From: JANSYA01 sp965243385
Lineage (GTDB): Bacteria; Spirochaetota; Leptospiria; Leptospirales; Leptonemataceae
Reading direction: 5' to 3'
NCBI GenBank assembly: GCA_965243385.1
Contig: CBDEUV010000002.1
Span: 1,426,001 to 1,490,000 of the forward strand
DNA: 64,000 nucleotides
Shown: positions 16,591-26,178 of the stretch, one piece after another
Layout of the letters: every line of letters begins with the position of its first letter
Numbering within the stretch: the stretch's first letter is position 1
Notes under the pieces: model-generated
The model's input: the letters and a program-made list of their open reading frames with translations, nothing else
What the model was told of the DNA's origin: nothing
Database searches by the model: none
Program-made: the position numbers and the translations under genes

Positions 16591-17753
16591 GCTGCGAGCT
16601 CCGCGGGCAGTTCGGCCGGTTTGAGAGCCGGTCCGGGAGTATAAAAATAGGGCCGCTGCCGATAAAATTCCTGGACGCGCTGCAAATCTTCGGCGAGCAC
16701 GCGGCGACGAAAGTACGCGAAAGCCGCGAGCCAGACGAGTTCCGCGGGAATCAAAAACCAGGCGAAGGCGACAGCAGTCGCGCTCATTGCGGTCGCCGCA
16801 TACCAGCCGCCGAAAATCGCGAAATTCAAAGCAAAGACCGGCGCGAAATAATCGCGAAAACGAAATGAAAACTGACCCGCGTCCGGCAGGGGTCGCGGCG
16901 TGCGCAAATCTTCGATGCCTTCCAGCCGCCACAGCCGCGAAAAAACGGCGCCGGTCAACGCCGGAGTGGCCGGCGCGACAATGCTGAGCCACAACGCCGA
17001 AGTCGAAAAAGCAACTAACGAAGCCCCGGAGAAGAGACCAGAGGCGATGGCGAACGCGTCCACATCCCCCGCGCTCTGAAAGACCGTCGCGTCTCCCAGG
17101 GGCCAGAGGATAGCCGCGTTTAAGATTAAAAAAGCGAAAGCTTCGGGAAGCACCCAGCGGGCGACGACCGCCCGGGAGGCCGGCTGCGAGCGGGGCTGCC
17201 CCTCAAAGCGAGCATACGAGCGTACAAAGAGTACGCCGAAGCCGAACATCAAAACGAAAAGCGCCGCGGGAATCAAAAGCGTGGCGGGCAGCCAGAAGAG
17301 AACTTCGCGAAAAAAGACGCCTCCCGGGAGATTCGTCGCCTGCCATCCAGAAGCCAGAGCCGCGGTCGCAGGCGCGGTGCCGGGCGAAGCGAACAAGAGT
17401 ATGGTGACGTACGCGCACAACGCCAGGATCAGCGTGGCGAAGCCGGCGCCCATCAAGCCCGGCGAAAGCCGCAGCCAGGTCCGCGCCTGCGGGCCCGCTT
17501 CAATCGTCGCCGCGGGCGGTCGGCGGAGAAATTTGGCGGAGTGAAAGGCATAGGGCCAGTACGCCCACGCGTCTTTGATCACCCGTAGTACACCGACGAA
17601 GAGGAAGGCCCCGTAGAACGAGAGCGCGGCCGGAGACAACGGATCGGCCGTATTCCAGCGCACGAGAGCCGTCAATATCACGCCCAGCAGCACAAAGAAG
17701 CCGGCCGCAAAGGCCGACGATATCAGCAAATAGAGAGGAAACGGCGGGGGCAT
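16587..17753 (-). CDS. multi-pass membrane protein of unknown function, 388 aa
   Basis: I do not recognise a family. About eight to ten hydrophobic segments are visible, for instance LYLLISSAFAAGFFVLLGVI at the start, then GAGFATLILALCAYVTILLF, LLIPAALFVLMFGFGVLF and FAWFLIPAELVWLAAFAYF near the end. The C-terminus is cytosolic-looking (RRRVLAEDLQRVQEFYRQRPYF). It lies between fabD and acpS, its stop overlaps the acpS start, and its start is 34 bp after the fabD stop. That position suggests a membrane anchor or exporter for the product of the fatty-acid/polyketide operon, but no transport motif supports it. Confidence 0.75.
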   Translation of the reverse strand: MPPPFPLYLLISSAFAAGFFVLLGVILTALVRWNTADPLSPAALSFYGAFLFVGVLRVIKDAWAYWPYAFHSAKFLRRPPAATIEAGPQARTWLRLSPGLMGAGFATLILALCAYVTILLFASPGTAPATAALASGWQATNLPGGVFFREVLFWLPATLLIPAALFVLMFGFGVLFVRSYARFEGQPRSQPASRAVVARWVLPEAFAFLILNAAILWPLGDATVFQSAGDVDAFAIASGLFSGASLVAFSTSALWLSIVAPATPALTGAVFSRLWRLEGIEDLRTPRPLPDAGQFSFRFRDYFAPVFALNFAIFGGWYAATAMSATAVAFAWFLIPAELVWLAAFAYFRRRVLAEDLQRVQEFYRQRPYFYTPGPALKPAELPAELAA

Positions 17754-17786
17754 GATTTCAATACGCTCGCTTTCGACCGACGCGGA

Positions 17787-18827
17787 TCAGGTCCGGGCTC
17801 CCTGCGCTTCGGAATTCACGGCCGTACCCGCGCCCTGCTGCAAACGGGCTTCGCTCAGAGCCGCCTCCAGCTGCTCCAGATCGCTCTGGCTCTCAACGCC
17901 GACCGCGGCCAGTGTAACAACGCCTTCGCTTTCGCCGATCTTGCCGGCCAGGCGGGTCAACACCCGTCCCGGTCCGATTTCGATCGTCGTCGTATAACCG
18001 GCGCGAAGCACGCGGCGCATGCTGTCCTGCCAGAGAACTTTGCCGGTCAGGTGGGCGACGAGATCCGCGCGCATGCGCTCAGGATCCTCTACGAAATCCG
18101 CGCTCAAATTCGTAATGATCGGGATCTGCGGCGCCGAAAATGCGATGCCTGCCAGACAGTTTTTGAAATCTTCGCTTGCGCCGGCCATCAACGGGCTGTG
18201 CCAGGCGCCGCTCACGGGCAGCTTGATACACTCGACGCCGTCGGCCATCAGGCGATTGACCAGCGCCTTCACGGCGTCGGCGGAACCGGAGACGACCTGC
18301 TGTCCGGGACCGTTGTCGTTACCAATGATCACGCCCGCGCTCAGGTCGAGCTCCTCGATCAGCGCTTCGATCGTCGCTGCGGGCGTCTTTTTGATCGCAT
18401 ACATGCTGCCTTTGTGCAGCTTCGCCTCGCGCTGCATCAACAGCCCACGTTCGCGGGTCGCGCGCAGGGCGTCCGTGCGCGAAATTACGCCGGCCGCATA
18501 CAGCGCACTGTATTCGCCGACGCTGTGGCCCAGTGTGAGGGCCGGAGCGGGTTGGCCCGCCGCACGCAACTCTTCGTACACGCCGATATTGACGGCGGTG
18601 ATGGCAATTTGCAGATTATCGGTATTGCTGAGTTTGCTGATGGGGCCCCGAAAACAGAGCTTCGCAATATCTTTGCCGGCGATTTCATTGGCCTCTTCGA
18701 AGACATCGCGGGCGACGCCGCCGGCGTCATAAAAATCGCGGCCCATGCCGATGGCCTGAGAACCCTGCCCTGGAAACAGAGCCACCCAATCGGTCGCCTG
18801 GACTTCGTTTTTCTCCGCAGGATTCAT
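17787..18827 (-). CDS. fabD: malonyl-CoA:ACP transacylase (FabD)
   Basis: FabD loads malonyl units from CoA onto the acyl carrier protein. The protein has the start motif ALFPGQGSQAIGMGRDF, the nucleophile Ser in GHSVGEYSAL near residue 102, and the His motif SGAWHSPLM near 208. Its length of about 346 is slightly over the usual 310 because of a variable tail. Start could be ATG 18827 or GTG 18830. It is the first gene of the minus-strand operon, with 570 bp of non-coding DNA upstream. Together with acpS and acp it supplies charged extender units to the ketosynthases downstream. Confidence 0.93.
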   Translation of the reverse strand: MNPAEKNEVQATDWVALFPGQGSQAIGMGRDFYDAGGVARDVFEEANEIAGKDIAKLCFRGPISKLSNTDNLQIAITAVNIGVYEELRAAGQPAPALTLGHSVGEYSALYAAGVISRTDALRATRERGLLMQREAKLHKGSMYAIKKTPAATIEALIEELDLSAGVIIGNDNGPGQQVVSGSADAVKALVNRLMADGVECIKLPVSGAWHSPLMAGASEDFKNCLAGIAFSAPQIPIITNLSADFVEDPERMRADLVAHLTGKVLWQDSMRRVLRAGYTTTIEIGPGRVLTRLAGKIGESEGVVTLAAVGVESQSDLEQLEAALSEARLQQGAGTAVNSEAQGART

Positions 18828-18830
18828 CAC

Positions 18831-19300
18831 GCATGCTCAAGAGCCGGGAGAGTCGATTGTTTTCGCAGGAGGCGCTGTTGCACCGGAGTGCCGCAAGCGC
18901 GCAACAATTGAAATCGCGGGCACTCCGCACGATACCGCAAACAAAGCGGAACCAATGCGAGGCCTTAATCAGATATCACCAGGCTTTGTGTTATTCTGTG
19001 AGTTCAAGAAAGGGCGGCGCACTCTTCGTGAACGCCGACGATTGCACTGCTATTTATGGATGCAGTGATCAAAATTCACCTAACTCTATACTTACAATTG
19101 TGGACCTTGACTGGTAAGAATGCGTACAGCGCAACGAAAAAATGCTTACAGTGCGAGAATTGCATCGTAGCACTACGCCGGGGCCCGGCCGGGCTCACTT
19201 ATTTGGATACCCAATCAGTTTTACGGAGAACAGACTCGATTATTTTCGACATCCAAATGAAATACCGCGAACCATCGCCGACCGAAGAAAGCATCTGCAG
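18831..19300. other. non-coding region upstream of the fabD operon
   Basis: No gene or RNA gene is supported here. It should contain the promoter and leader of the fabD operon on the minus strand, but I see no convincing -35/-10 pair. The stretch around 19040-19130 is more AT-rich than its surroundings. CACTGC (19045-19050) and GCAGTG (19062-19067) form a small inverted repeat that could be an operator. Short open frames in this stretch have no ribosome binding site. Confidence 0.5.
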
Positions 19301-19343
19301 AACAAAAGAAAACCCCGGCCGATTCGAATGAATGGCCAGGGTT
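19301..19343 (-). terminator. rho-independent terminator of purL
   Basis: Read on the minus strand, AACCCTGGCC (19343-19334) pairs with GGCCGGGGTT (19320-19311) with one mismatch, around a 13-base loop, followed by TTTTCTTTTGTT. It lies 60 bp after the purL stop. Confidence 0.75.
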
Positions 19344-19402
19344 CACCAGAGCGCAGCCGGAAGTCGTCGAACTCCGGAACGCAGTCACGCGATGTCCACG
19401 GA

Positions 19403-21724
19403 TTAAAGCACGTCCGCCAGCCCGCCTTCGAATTTCGAAACCGCCTCATCGGCATCCACGGAAATACCGGCGAAATCGAGATTCGCTTCGCCGGTAATCT
19501 CTCCGATTCGCAGCGCAGCGACGTCGCACTTCGCAGCCAGTTCTTCCAGCTGCGGGGCCCGCGCGGGCTCGCAGCTCACCAGCGCGCAGCCGTTCGTTTC
19601 ACCGAAGAACAGTAAATCGCGGCGATCGGCGGCGTTTGCCGCGCGGCCGGCCTTTGCGGATGCGCTCAGTTCATTCAGGGCCGACGATTCGATGCGCGCT
19701 CCACTGAGCTTCCGCGACATCGGGTCATAACACAGGCGGAATACCGCCGCCGCGAGCCCGCCCAGGGATAGATCGTGAGCCGATGAGAGCAGAGCGTCGC
19801 CGCGTTCGGCCGCCGAACACAGAAACTCGACCAGCGCGCGCTCTTTCGCCAGGTCCAGCTCCGGCGGCAGGCCGCGCGCTTCGCCGTGAAAATAGCGCAG
19901 GTATTCGCTGCCCCCGAAAGTGGGGCGGAAATCGCCGATCAAATACAGGGCGTGACCCGGGGTACTCGCGAATGGCGGAATCGCATTGGCAATATCGTCG
20001 ATGAGCCCGACCATGCCGATCGTCGGCGTCGGATAGACCGGACCGTCTTCACTTTCATTATAGAAGGAAACGTTGCCGCCGGTCACCGGCACGCCGTGGG
20101 CCAGACAGGCTTCGCGCATGCCACGAATGCACTCCGCGAATACGTAATAGTTCTCGGGAATTTTCGGGTTCCCGAAGTTGAGACAGTTCGTAACTCCCAG
20201 CGGGCGCGCGCCGGTCACGGCGACGTTGCGAGCCCCCTCGGACACGGCCTGGGCCGTACCCGTAAATGGATCCAGATAACAATAACGCGAATTGCAGTCC
20301 GTCGAAACTGCCACGCCCTTTTGAGTCCCCGGCACCCGCGCCAGACCGCCGTCGCCGCCAGGGCCGATCACCCGCGCGAGGCCGACTTCCGTATCGTATT
20401 GCTCATATACCGGGCGCTTCGAGCAGACATTCGGCGAAGCGAGCAGCTTCACGAGATCGGCCGCCAGGTCTTTCGATTCCGGCACAGCAGCGTCGTCGAA
20501 TTGCGCGACTGCATCCAGATACGCGGGGCGTTGCTGTTCGCGTTTGTATCGCGGAGCGCCGCCGCCGAGCACCAGGCTTTCCGCCGGGATTTCGGTGCAC
20601 AGCTGGCCGTTGCGACGGACTTTCAGCAGGCCGTCTTCAGTGACGTGACCGATCTTCACGACATTCAATTCCCATTTTTCAAAAATGCGAATCACTTCGT
20701 CTTCGCGGCCGGCCTTCACGCAGACCAGCATGCGCTCCTGAGATTCCGAGAGCATAATCTCGTAGGCATTCATCGCCGTTTCGCGCATCGGCACCAGGTC
20801 GAGGTTCACGTCCATACCGACGCCGCCCTTCGCCGACATCTCCGAGGTCGCGCAGCTCAAACCCGCGGCGCCCATATCCTGGATGCCGACGATGGCGTCG
20901 GTGGCGAGCAATTCGAGCGTCGCCTCGAGTAGCAGCTTCTCCATAAAAGGATCGCCCACCTGGACCGCGGAGCGTTTGCTTTCGGATTCATCCGTCAGGT
21001 CCTGACTTGCAAACGACGCGCCGTGAATACCGTCGCGGCCCGTACCCGCTCCGACCACGTAGACGGGATTGTCTTTGCCGTCAGCCTTCGCAAACGCCAG
21101 GTCTTCGTGGCGCACCACCCCCACGGTCATGGCGTTCACCAGGCAATTGCGCGAGAAGCTGGGATCGAAGAAGACTTCGCCGCCGGAGACCGGAATGCCC
21201 AGACTGTTGCCGTAGTCGCCGATGCCTTTGACCGCGCCGCTGAATAGATAACGATTGCGCGCGGTCAGCTCCGGGTTCGCGCCCGGATATTCTAAAGGCG
21301 GCCCGAAGCGCAACGAATTCAGCGAGCAAATCGGCCGCGCGCCCATCGTAAAGATATCGCGCATGATGCCGCCGACCCCGGTGGCCGCACCCTGGTACGG
21401 CTCGACCGCCGTGGGATGATTGTGACTTTCGATTTTGAAAACGACCGCGAGCCCGTCGCCGATATCGAGGGCGCCCGCGTTCTCTTCGCCGGTTTTGGTA
21501 AGCGCCCGCGGCGATTCGGTAGGCAGAGTCTTTAATTGTAAGATGGAATTCTTATAGCTACAGTGCTCGGACCACAGCCCCGAGTATACGCCCAGTTCGG
21601 TGACGGTCGGCAGGCGGCCGCCCAGGATCTCTTTGATGCGTTCGAATTCTTCGGCGGTCAGACCGTGTTCGACGGCATCGGCTTCAGTGATTTGTTTTTC
21701 GGAGAACAGGGTGGACTCGGACAT
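19403..21724 (-). CDS. purL: phosphoribosylformylglycinamidine synthase subunit PurL
   Basis: PurL converts formylglycinamide ribonucleotide to the amidine in purine synthesis, working with PurS and PurQ, which supply ammonia from glutamine. The 773-residue length fits the small, three-subunit type. Recognisable parts are the N-terminal LGVYSGLWSEHCSYKNS, the ATP/Mg site VVFKIESHNHPTAVEPYQGAATG split over residues 93-115, GGIMRDIFTMGARP, and the second AIRS-like half with VPVTGGNVSFYNE. Start ATG 21724. It is transcribed alone, with its own terminator, divergently from the helicase gene. Confidence 0.97.
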   Translation of the reverse strand: MSESTLFSEKQITEADAVEHGLTAEEFERIKEILGGRLPTVTELGVYSGLWSEHCSYKNSILQLKTLPTESPRALTKTGEENAGALDIGDGLAVVFKIESHNHPTAVEPYQGAATGVGGIMRDIFTMGARPICSLNSLRFGPPLEYPGANPELTARNRYLFSGAVKGIGDYGNSLGIPVSGGEVFFDPSFSRNCLVNAMTVGVVRHEDLAFAKADGKDNPVYVVGAGTGRDGIHGASFASQDLTDESESKRSAVQVGDPFMEKLLLEATLELLATDAIVGIQDMGAAGLSCATSEMSAKGGVGMDVNLDLVPMRETAMNAYEIMLSESQERMLVCVKAGREDEVIRIFEKWELNVVKIGHVTEDGLLKVRRNGQLCTEIPAESLVLGGGAPRYKREQQRPAYLDAVAQFDDAAVPESKDLAADLVKLLASPNVCSKRPVYEQYDTEVGLARVIGPGGDGGLARVPGTQKGVAVSTDCNSRYCYLDPFTGTAQAVSEGARNVAVTGARPLGVTNCLNFGNPKIPENYYVFAECIRGMREACLAHGVPVTGGNVSFYNESEDGPVYPTPTIGMVGLIDDIANAIPPFASTPGHALYLIGDFRPTFGGSEYLRYFHGEARGLPPELDLAKERALVEFLCSAAERGDALLSSAHDLSLGGLAAAVFRLCYDPMSRKLSGARIESSALNELSASAKAGRAANAADRRDLLFFGETNGCALVSCEPARAPQLEELAAKCDVAALRIGEITGEANLDFAGISVDADEAVSKFEGGLADVL

Positions 21725-22008
21725 AGATCCATCCCGCCACTTCGGAGGGGTACGGCAAGTTGGATTCCAGGCGACTGCTCTCGTTAAATCGACTGTTCTC
21801 TGTAGTATGCCTGCGTGCTTCTCCGGCGCTGCTGTCGGTGAAAATCAAACTTGACACAGGCGGCCCTCCGCCGATTGTGACCTGCTGCCCGTTTGGAACG
21901 GACCCTGCGACGATTTGTCGCGGCAAGCCCTGCTCGCAATTCCCGCCCACGCCCCAGGCCCGTCATTTACTCCGACGGGATCCATCGCAGCTCAGGACCT
22001 CTCAACCC

Positions 22009-24255
22009 ATGTCATCATTCCAGGAATTTTCACTCGCGGACCCGGTGCTGCGCGCTGTGGCCGACGTCGGCTACGAAGCGCCTTCGCCGATTCAGGCGGC
22101 CAGCATCCCGCCGTTGCTCGAAGGACGCGATCTGGTCGGACAGGCCCAAACCGGAACCGGCAAGACTGCCGCCTTCGCGCTGCCGCTTTTGAGCCGCCTC
22201 GATTCCACATCGAATCAACCGCAGATATTGGTACTGGCTCCGACCCGCGAGCTGGCGATCCAGGTAGCCGAAGCCTTTCAGACTTACGCGCGACACATCG
22301 ATGGCTTTCGGATTCTACCGGTTTACGGCGGTCAGGGCATGGACACCCAGCTGCGCGGTCTGAAACGCGGCGTGCAGGTCATCGTGGGTACGCCCGGCCG
22401 GGTCATCGATCATCTCAAACGCAAGACACTCAAATTGGGGAATCTACAGGCCCTCGTGCTCGACGAAGCCGACGAAATGCTCAAGATGGGTTTCATCGAC
22501 GACGTGGAATGGATTCTGGAGCAGTCGCCTGAGAGTCGTCAGGTGGCTCTGTTTTCCGCGACGCTGCCCGATCGCATTCGCAAGATCGCCCGCAAGCATC
22601 TCAACGATCCCGTCGAAATCAAAATCAAAAGCAAAACCTCGACCGTCGACACGATTCAGCAACGCTACTGGACCGTCAGCGGCGTGAACAAACTCGAAGC
22701 GCTGACCCGCATCTTAGAAGTCGACGACTTCGACGGCATGATCATTTTCGTTCGCACAAAAAACGCGACCGTCGATCTGGCCGAAAAGCTGGAAGCCCGG
22801 GGCTTCTCCGCTTCCGCTTTGAACGGCGACATGAATCAGAATCTGCGCGAAAAGACCATCGACCGCCTGAAAAACAAACGTCTCGATATTCTGGTCGCGA
22901 CCGACGTCGCCGCGCGCGGGCTCGACGTGGAACGCATCAGTCACGTCGTAAACTACGATATCCCCTACGACACCGAAGCCTATATCCATCGCATCGGTCG
23001 CACGGGTCGCGCCGGCCGCGCAGGCCACGCGATTCTATTTGTGGCCCCGCGCGAAACGCGTATGCTGCGCACGATCGAACGCGCCACGAAGCAGCCCATC
23101 ACGCAGATGCAGCTGCCGACCCGCAAAGACATCGCCGAACGCCGCATCGTCCAGTTCAAAGAGCAGCTCGACCAGGTGCTGGCGGATACCGATCGCCTGG
23201 ATGACTACGCGCAGGTGATTCTGGACTACGTCAACGAACGCAACGCGGCCGCCGCTCCAACCGCAGACGGCGTAGACGCGGACAGCCAGGCGTCGGGGGC
23301 GGACGATACGGCCGCGAATTCCGAAGAGACGCTGAGCCTGGAACGAGTCGTCGGCGCGCTGACCTTTCTGGCGCAGCAAGAGCGACCGTTTCAGTTCAAG
23401 CCGGATGCATCTAAAAAGCCCAAAGACGCCGGGAAACGATCGAAATCGGAAGACGCCAAAGATAAGAAAGATAAGAAAGATGAGCAGGCGAAGAAAGAAA
23501 AGAATAATAAGAAAGAGAAGCAAGCGAAAGACGCCGCTTCAACGGACGCCGTCCCCCCCGAGAAAGCCGGCAAAGCCCGTTCAAGAGTCGCCCGGGACGG
23601 CGAAGCGAGCGAAAGCACCGGACGCGGCCCTCGCGAATCGCTGCACGAATTCGAAATGGAACGCTTTCGCATGGCGGTCGGCAAAGAGCATGGAGTGGAA
23701 CCCGGCCACATCGTCGGGGCGATTGCAGGCGAATCGGGACTGGACAGCCGCTATATCGGAGAAATCAAACTCTACGATCATTATAGTACCGTGGATCTGC
23801 CCGAGGGGATCCCCAAAGAGATCTTAAAGATTCTTAAAAAAGCCCGGGTGCTGGGTCGCAAGCTGGAGCTGAGCCCGGAACTGCAGGCCGAGCCGGAGTT
23901 CACGACCACGGTACCCGGCCGGAGCGCGAAAGAGGGCAAAGCGCCGCGAGCCGCCGGCAAAACGCGAAAATCTTCCGGAGCGCCGGCCCCGGTCCGCACG
24001 AAAACGAAAACGCCGAAGGCGAAAGCGGGAATGAAAACGCGGCCGGGAAAGTCCAACGCATCGACCGGTCCTGGAGCTGTGCGCACAGACAAAAGAAAAA
24101 CGAAAAGCGTAAAAAAGACCGGCGCGAAAGCGAAACCGCCCGGCAAGTCGAAAGCCAGAGCCGGCGTGAGCGTGGGCGCCATCACGAAGTCCGCGAAATC
24201 CGGAACCACCAAAAAGATCCGTCTCAAAAAGAAGACCACCGCCAGCCGCAGCTGA
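22009..24255 (+). CDS. DEAD-box ATP-dependent RNA helicase (DeaD/CsdA-like)
   Basis: A 748-residue RNA helicase for ribosome assembly and RNA turnover. The Q-motif (YEAPSPIQAASI), Walker A (AQTGTGKT, about 45-52), DEAD (LDEADEML, about 151) and motif VI (HRIGRTGRAGRAG) are all present. A lysine-rich disordered stretch at about 465-515 separates the helicase core from a DbpA-type RNA-binding domain (about 549-620, MAVGKEHGVEPGHIVGAIAGE). A second Lys/Ala/Thr-rich tail of about 120 residues follows. Start ATG 22009 was chosen because the Q-motif region begins there; the frame is open upstream but has no homology and an in-frame ATG there would overlap the divergent promoter. Confidence 0.92.
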   Translation: MSSFQEFSLADPVLRAVADVGYEAPSPIQAASIPPLLEGRDLVGQAQTGTGKTAAFALPLLSRLDSTSNQPQILVLAPTRELAIQVAEAFQTYARHIDGFRILPVYGGQGMDTQLRGLKRGVQVIVGTPGRVIDHLKRKTLKLGNLQALVLDEADEMLKMGFIDDVEWILEQSPESRQVALFSATLPDRIRKIARKHLNDPVEIKIKSKTSTVDTIQQRYWTVSGVNKLEALTRILEVDDFDGMIIFVRTKNATVDLAEKLEARGFSASALNGDMNQNLREKTIDRLKNKRLDILVATDVAARGLDVERISHVVNYDIPYDTEAYIHRIGRTGRAGRAGHAILFVAPRETRMLRTIERATKQPITQMQLPTRKDIAERRIVQFKEQLDQVLADTDRLDDYAQVILDYVNERNAAAAPTADGVDADSQASGADDTAANSEETLSLERVVGALTFLAQQERPFQFKPDASKKPKDAGKRSKSEDAKDKKDKKDEQAKKEKNNKKEKQAKDAASTDAVPPEKAGKARSRVARDGEASESTGRGPRESLHEFEMERFRMAVGKEHGVEPGHIVGAIAGESGLDSRYIGEIKLYDHYSTVDLPEGIPKEILKILKKARVLGRKLELSPELQAEPEFTTTVPGRSAKEGKAPRAAGKTRKSSGAPAPVRTKTKTPKAKAGMKTRPGKSNASTGPGAVRTDKRKTKSVKKTGAKAKPPGKSKARAGVSVGAITKSAKSGTTKKIRLKKKTTASRS

Positions 24256-24340
24256 GGCCGGCCGGCGAAATTCAGCACGCAACAATGCGAGCCGGTCAAA
24301 AATCGTTGCGCCGATTGCGCACTGCGTCGAAAGCAGACGC

Positions 24341-26158
24341 ATGCGCCTTGCGAAAAACGAACGTCCCATTGCCACTCGAGCGCTGAGCGCGCTCTTGAGT
24401 TTCGCGTGCTTCGCCGCCTGCTCCGGGTACGCGCCTCCGCCCGAGACGATTTTTTACGGCGGCGATATCATTACGATGCAATCCGCGGAACCCGGCGCGC
24501 AGGTGCAATCGACGCCGCCCACGCCGTCCACCCCTTCCGTAGAAGCCGTTCTCGTGCGCGAAGGTCGCATCGCCCGGGTGGGTTCCCGGGACGAGATCTT
24601 CGCCCTGAAAAGCGACGACACCGTGCTGGTGGACCTGGCAGGCCGCACGCTCGCGCCGGGTTTTATCGCAGTCCACACCCATCCGGATCTGGCGGCGTTC
24701 TTCCAGGGTTTTACCGATCTCAGCGGATTCGCGAACGCCACCCCCGACGAAGTCTGGCGCAGCTTCGAAGCCGCCGTGGCGGAGGCGGAGCCAGGCGAAT
24801 GGATTCTCTGCAAAGGTTTCGATCCCATGCTGGTTCCAGGCCTGCAGGCTCCGACCATCGCGCAACTGGATCAGCTCGCGCCGCAGAATCCTGTTTTTAT
24901 TATCGCACAGAATCTGCACGCCGCCTGGGCCAACTCGGCCGCCTTTTCCGAACTGGGCATCACCGGCGAAACACCGGATCCCGCGCCGGGCAGCTATTAC
25001 GAAACCGACGACCGCGGAGAACTTACGGGTTATATCGCGGAGATCGCGGCGATCCAGCCCTTTACGACCAACGCGCTCAAAACGATCGACGTGCGGGCGG
25101 GCGCCGTCGCGGCCCTCGACGAATACGCGCGCAACGGCATTTCTACGATTGCGACGCTCGGACTCTTCGCGAAAGACAGTAAGCCGTTCCTGTTGCTCGA
25201 GCATCTTTCCACGAATAGCCCGGGGATGCTGAACCACGCGCTCGGGTTCTTCGGCGTATTACCGGAGCGCAAACCGACCGTTCGCCATTTCGTATATCTG
25301 CAGCCCGACTCAGACTTTCTGTTGCCCGATTCGCTGGAGAACGGCGACGATTTTTTTCGCATCATCGGCATGAAGTTATGGTACGACGGCTCGCCGTACG
25401 TCGCGTCGATGCTGCTCGACGACGCGTACGAAACGTCCGAGCTGATGCAGCGGGGTCTGGGAGTGTCGCCGGGCAGTCGGGGCGAAGCCAAATATGCGCC
25501 CGAGAAATTCTACGATCTGGCGCGCCGCTATCACCAGGCGGGCTGGCAGCTGGCCGTGCATTCCCAGGGCGACCGGGCGACCCGCGAAGTGCTCGCCGCT
25601 TTTACACGCCTGCTGCGCGAACATCCGCGCGACGACCATCGCCATCGCCTGGAACACGGCCTCTTAACTCCCGGATCGTCCCTCGAAGAGATGCGCGCGC
25701 TGGGGGTCTCGCCCAGTTTTCACATCAATCACCTCTTCTATTACGGGGAGGCGCTCCGCGACAGTATCATCGGCGCCCGCCGGGCCGAGATCATGTTGCC
25801 GGTCAAGAGCGTCCAGAACAGCGGTTCGCCGTTTTCGCTGCACGCGGATTTGCCCATGTACCCCGAGGTCCCGCTCAGCCTGCTGGCGACCGCGGTGAAT
25901 CGTAAAACCCGCAGCGGGGCGCTGATCGGCGCGCAAGAGCGCATTGATGCGCGCTCCGGGCTCGCGGCGCTGACCACGCACGCGGCCTGGCAACTTGGAA
26001 TGGAAACGAAGATCGGCTCGATCGAAACGGGTAAATACGCGGACCTCGTAATTCTGGATCGTAATCCCTTAGTTTCTGATCCGCAAGACTTACGCAAGAT
26101 CAAAGTCGACGCGACATACGTCCACGGCCGTCGCATCTTCGCCCACGAAGCTGAATAA
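24341..26158 (+). CDS. amidohydrolase family lipoprotein (YtcJ-like), 605 aa
   Basis: This is a metal-dependent amidohydrolase of the Amidohydro_3 group. The N-terminus has a signal with a lipobox-like FAAC at about residues 25-28, so it is probably an exported, lipid-anchored protein. The short domain FYGGDIITM is followed by the metal-binding HTHPD motif in LAPGFIAVHTHPDL near residue 112, then WQLAVHSQGDRATREVLAAF, HRLEHG and the C-terminal TKIGSIETGKYADLVILD, a normal closing strand of the family. The substrate is unknown; relatives hydrolyse N-acyl amino acids or carbamates. It lies 85 bp after the helicase gene, in the same direction. Confidence 0.88.
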   Translation: MRLAKNERPIATRALSALLSFACFAACSGYAPPPETIFYGGDIITMQSAEPGAQVQSTPPTPSTPSVEAVLVREGRIARVGSRDEIFALKSDDTVLVDLAGRTLAPGFIAVHTHPDLAAFFQGFTDLSGFANATPDEVWRSFEAAVAEAEPGEWILCKGFDPMLVPGLQAPTIAQLDQLAPQNPVFIIAQNLHAAWANSAAFSELGITGETPDPAPGSYYETDDRGELTGYIAEIAAIQPFTTNALKTIDVRAGAVAALDEYARNGISTIATLGLFAKDSKPFLLLEHLSTNSPGMLNHALGFFGVLPERKPTVRHFVYLQPDSDFLLPDSLENGDDFFRIIGMKLWYDGSPYVASMLLDDAYETSELMQRGLGVSPGSRGEAKYAPEKFYDLARRYHQAGWQLAVHSQGDRATREVLAAFTRLLREHPRDDHRHRLEHGLLTPGSSLEEMRALGVSPSFHINHLFYYGEALRDSIIGARRAEIMLPVKSVQNSGSPFSLHADLPMYPEVPLSLLATAVNRKTRSGALIGAQERIDARSGLAALTTHAAWQLGMETKIGSIETGKYADLVILDRNPLVSDPQDLRKIKVDATYVHGRRIFAHEAE

Positions 26159-26178
26159 CAGAGTCGAAACAGGCGCGC

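Noticed and set aside
3983..18827. Aryl polyene or flexirubin cluster
   Set aside because: The adenylation, ammonia-lyase, glycosyltransferase and acyltransferase genes usual in those clusters are absent, and the ketosynthases are fused.
18831..19300. tRNA or other RNA gene
   Set aside because: No cloverleaf or acceptor-stem pairing was found; the small inverted repeat at 19045-19067 is too short.
19886..20932. 348-residue plus-strand open frame inside purL
   Set aside because: Antisense to a certain purL; its composition (rich in Arg, His, Ala) is what antisense GC-rich DNA gives.
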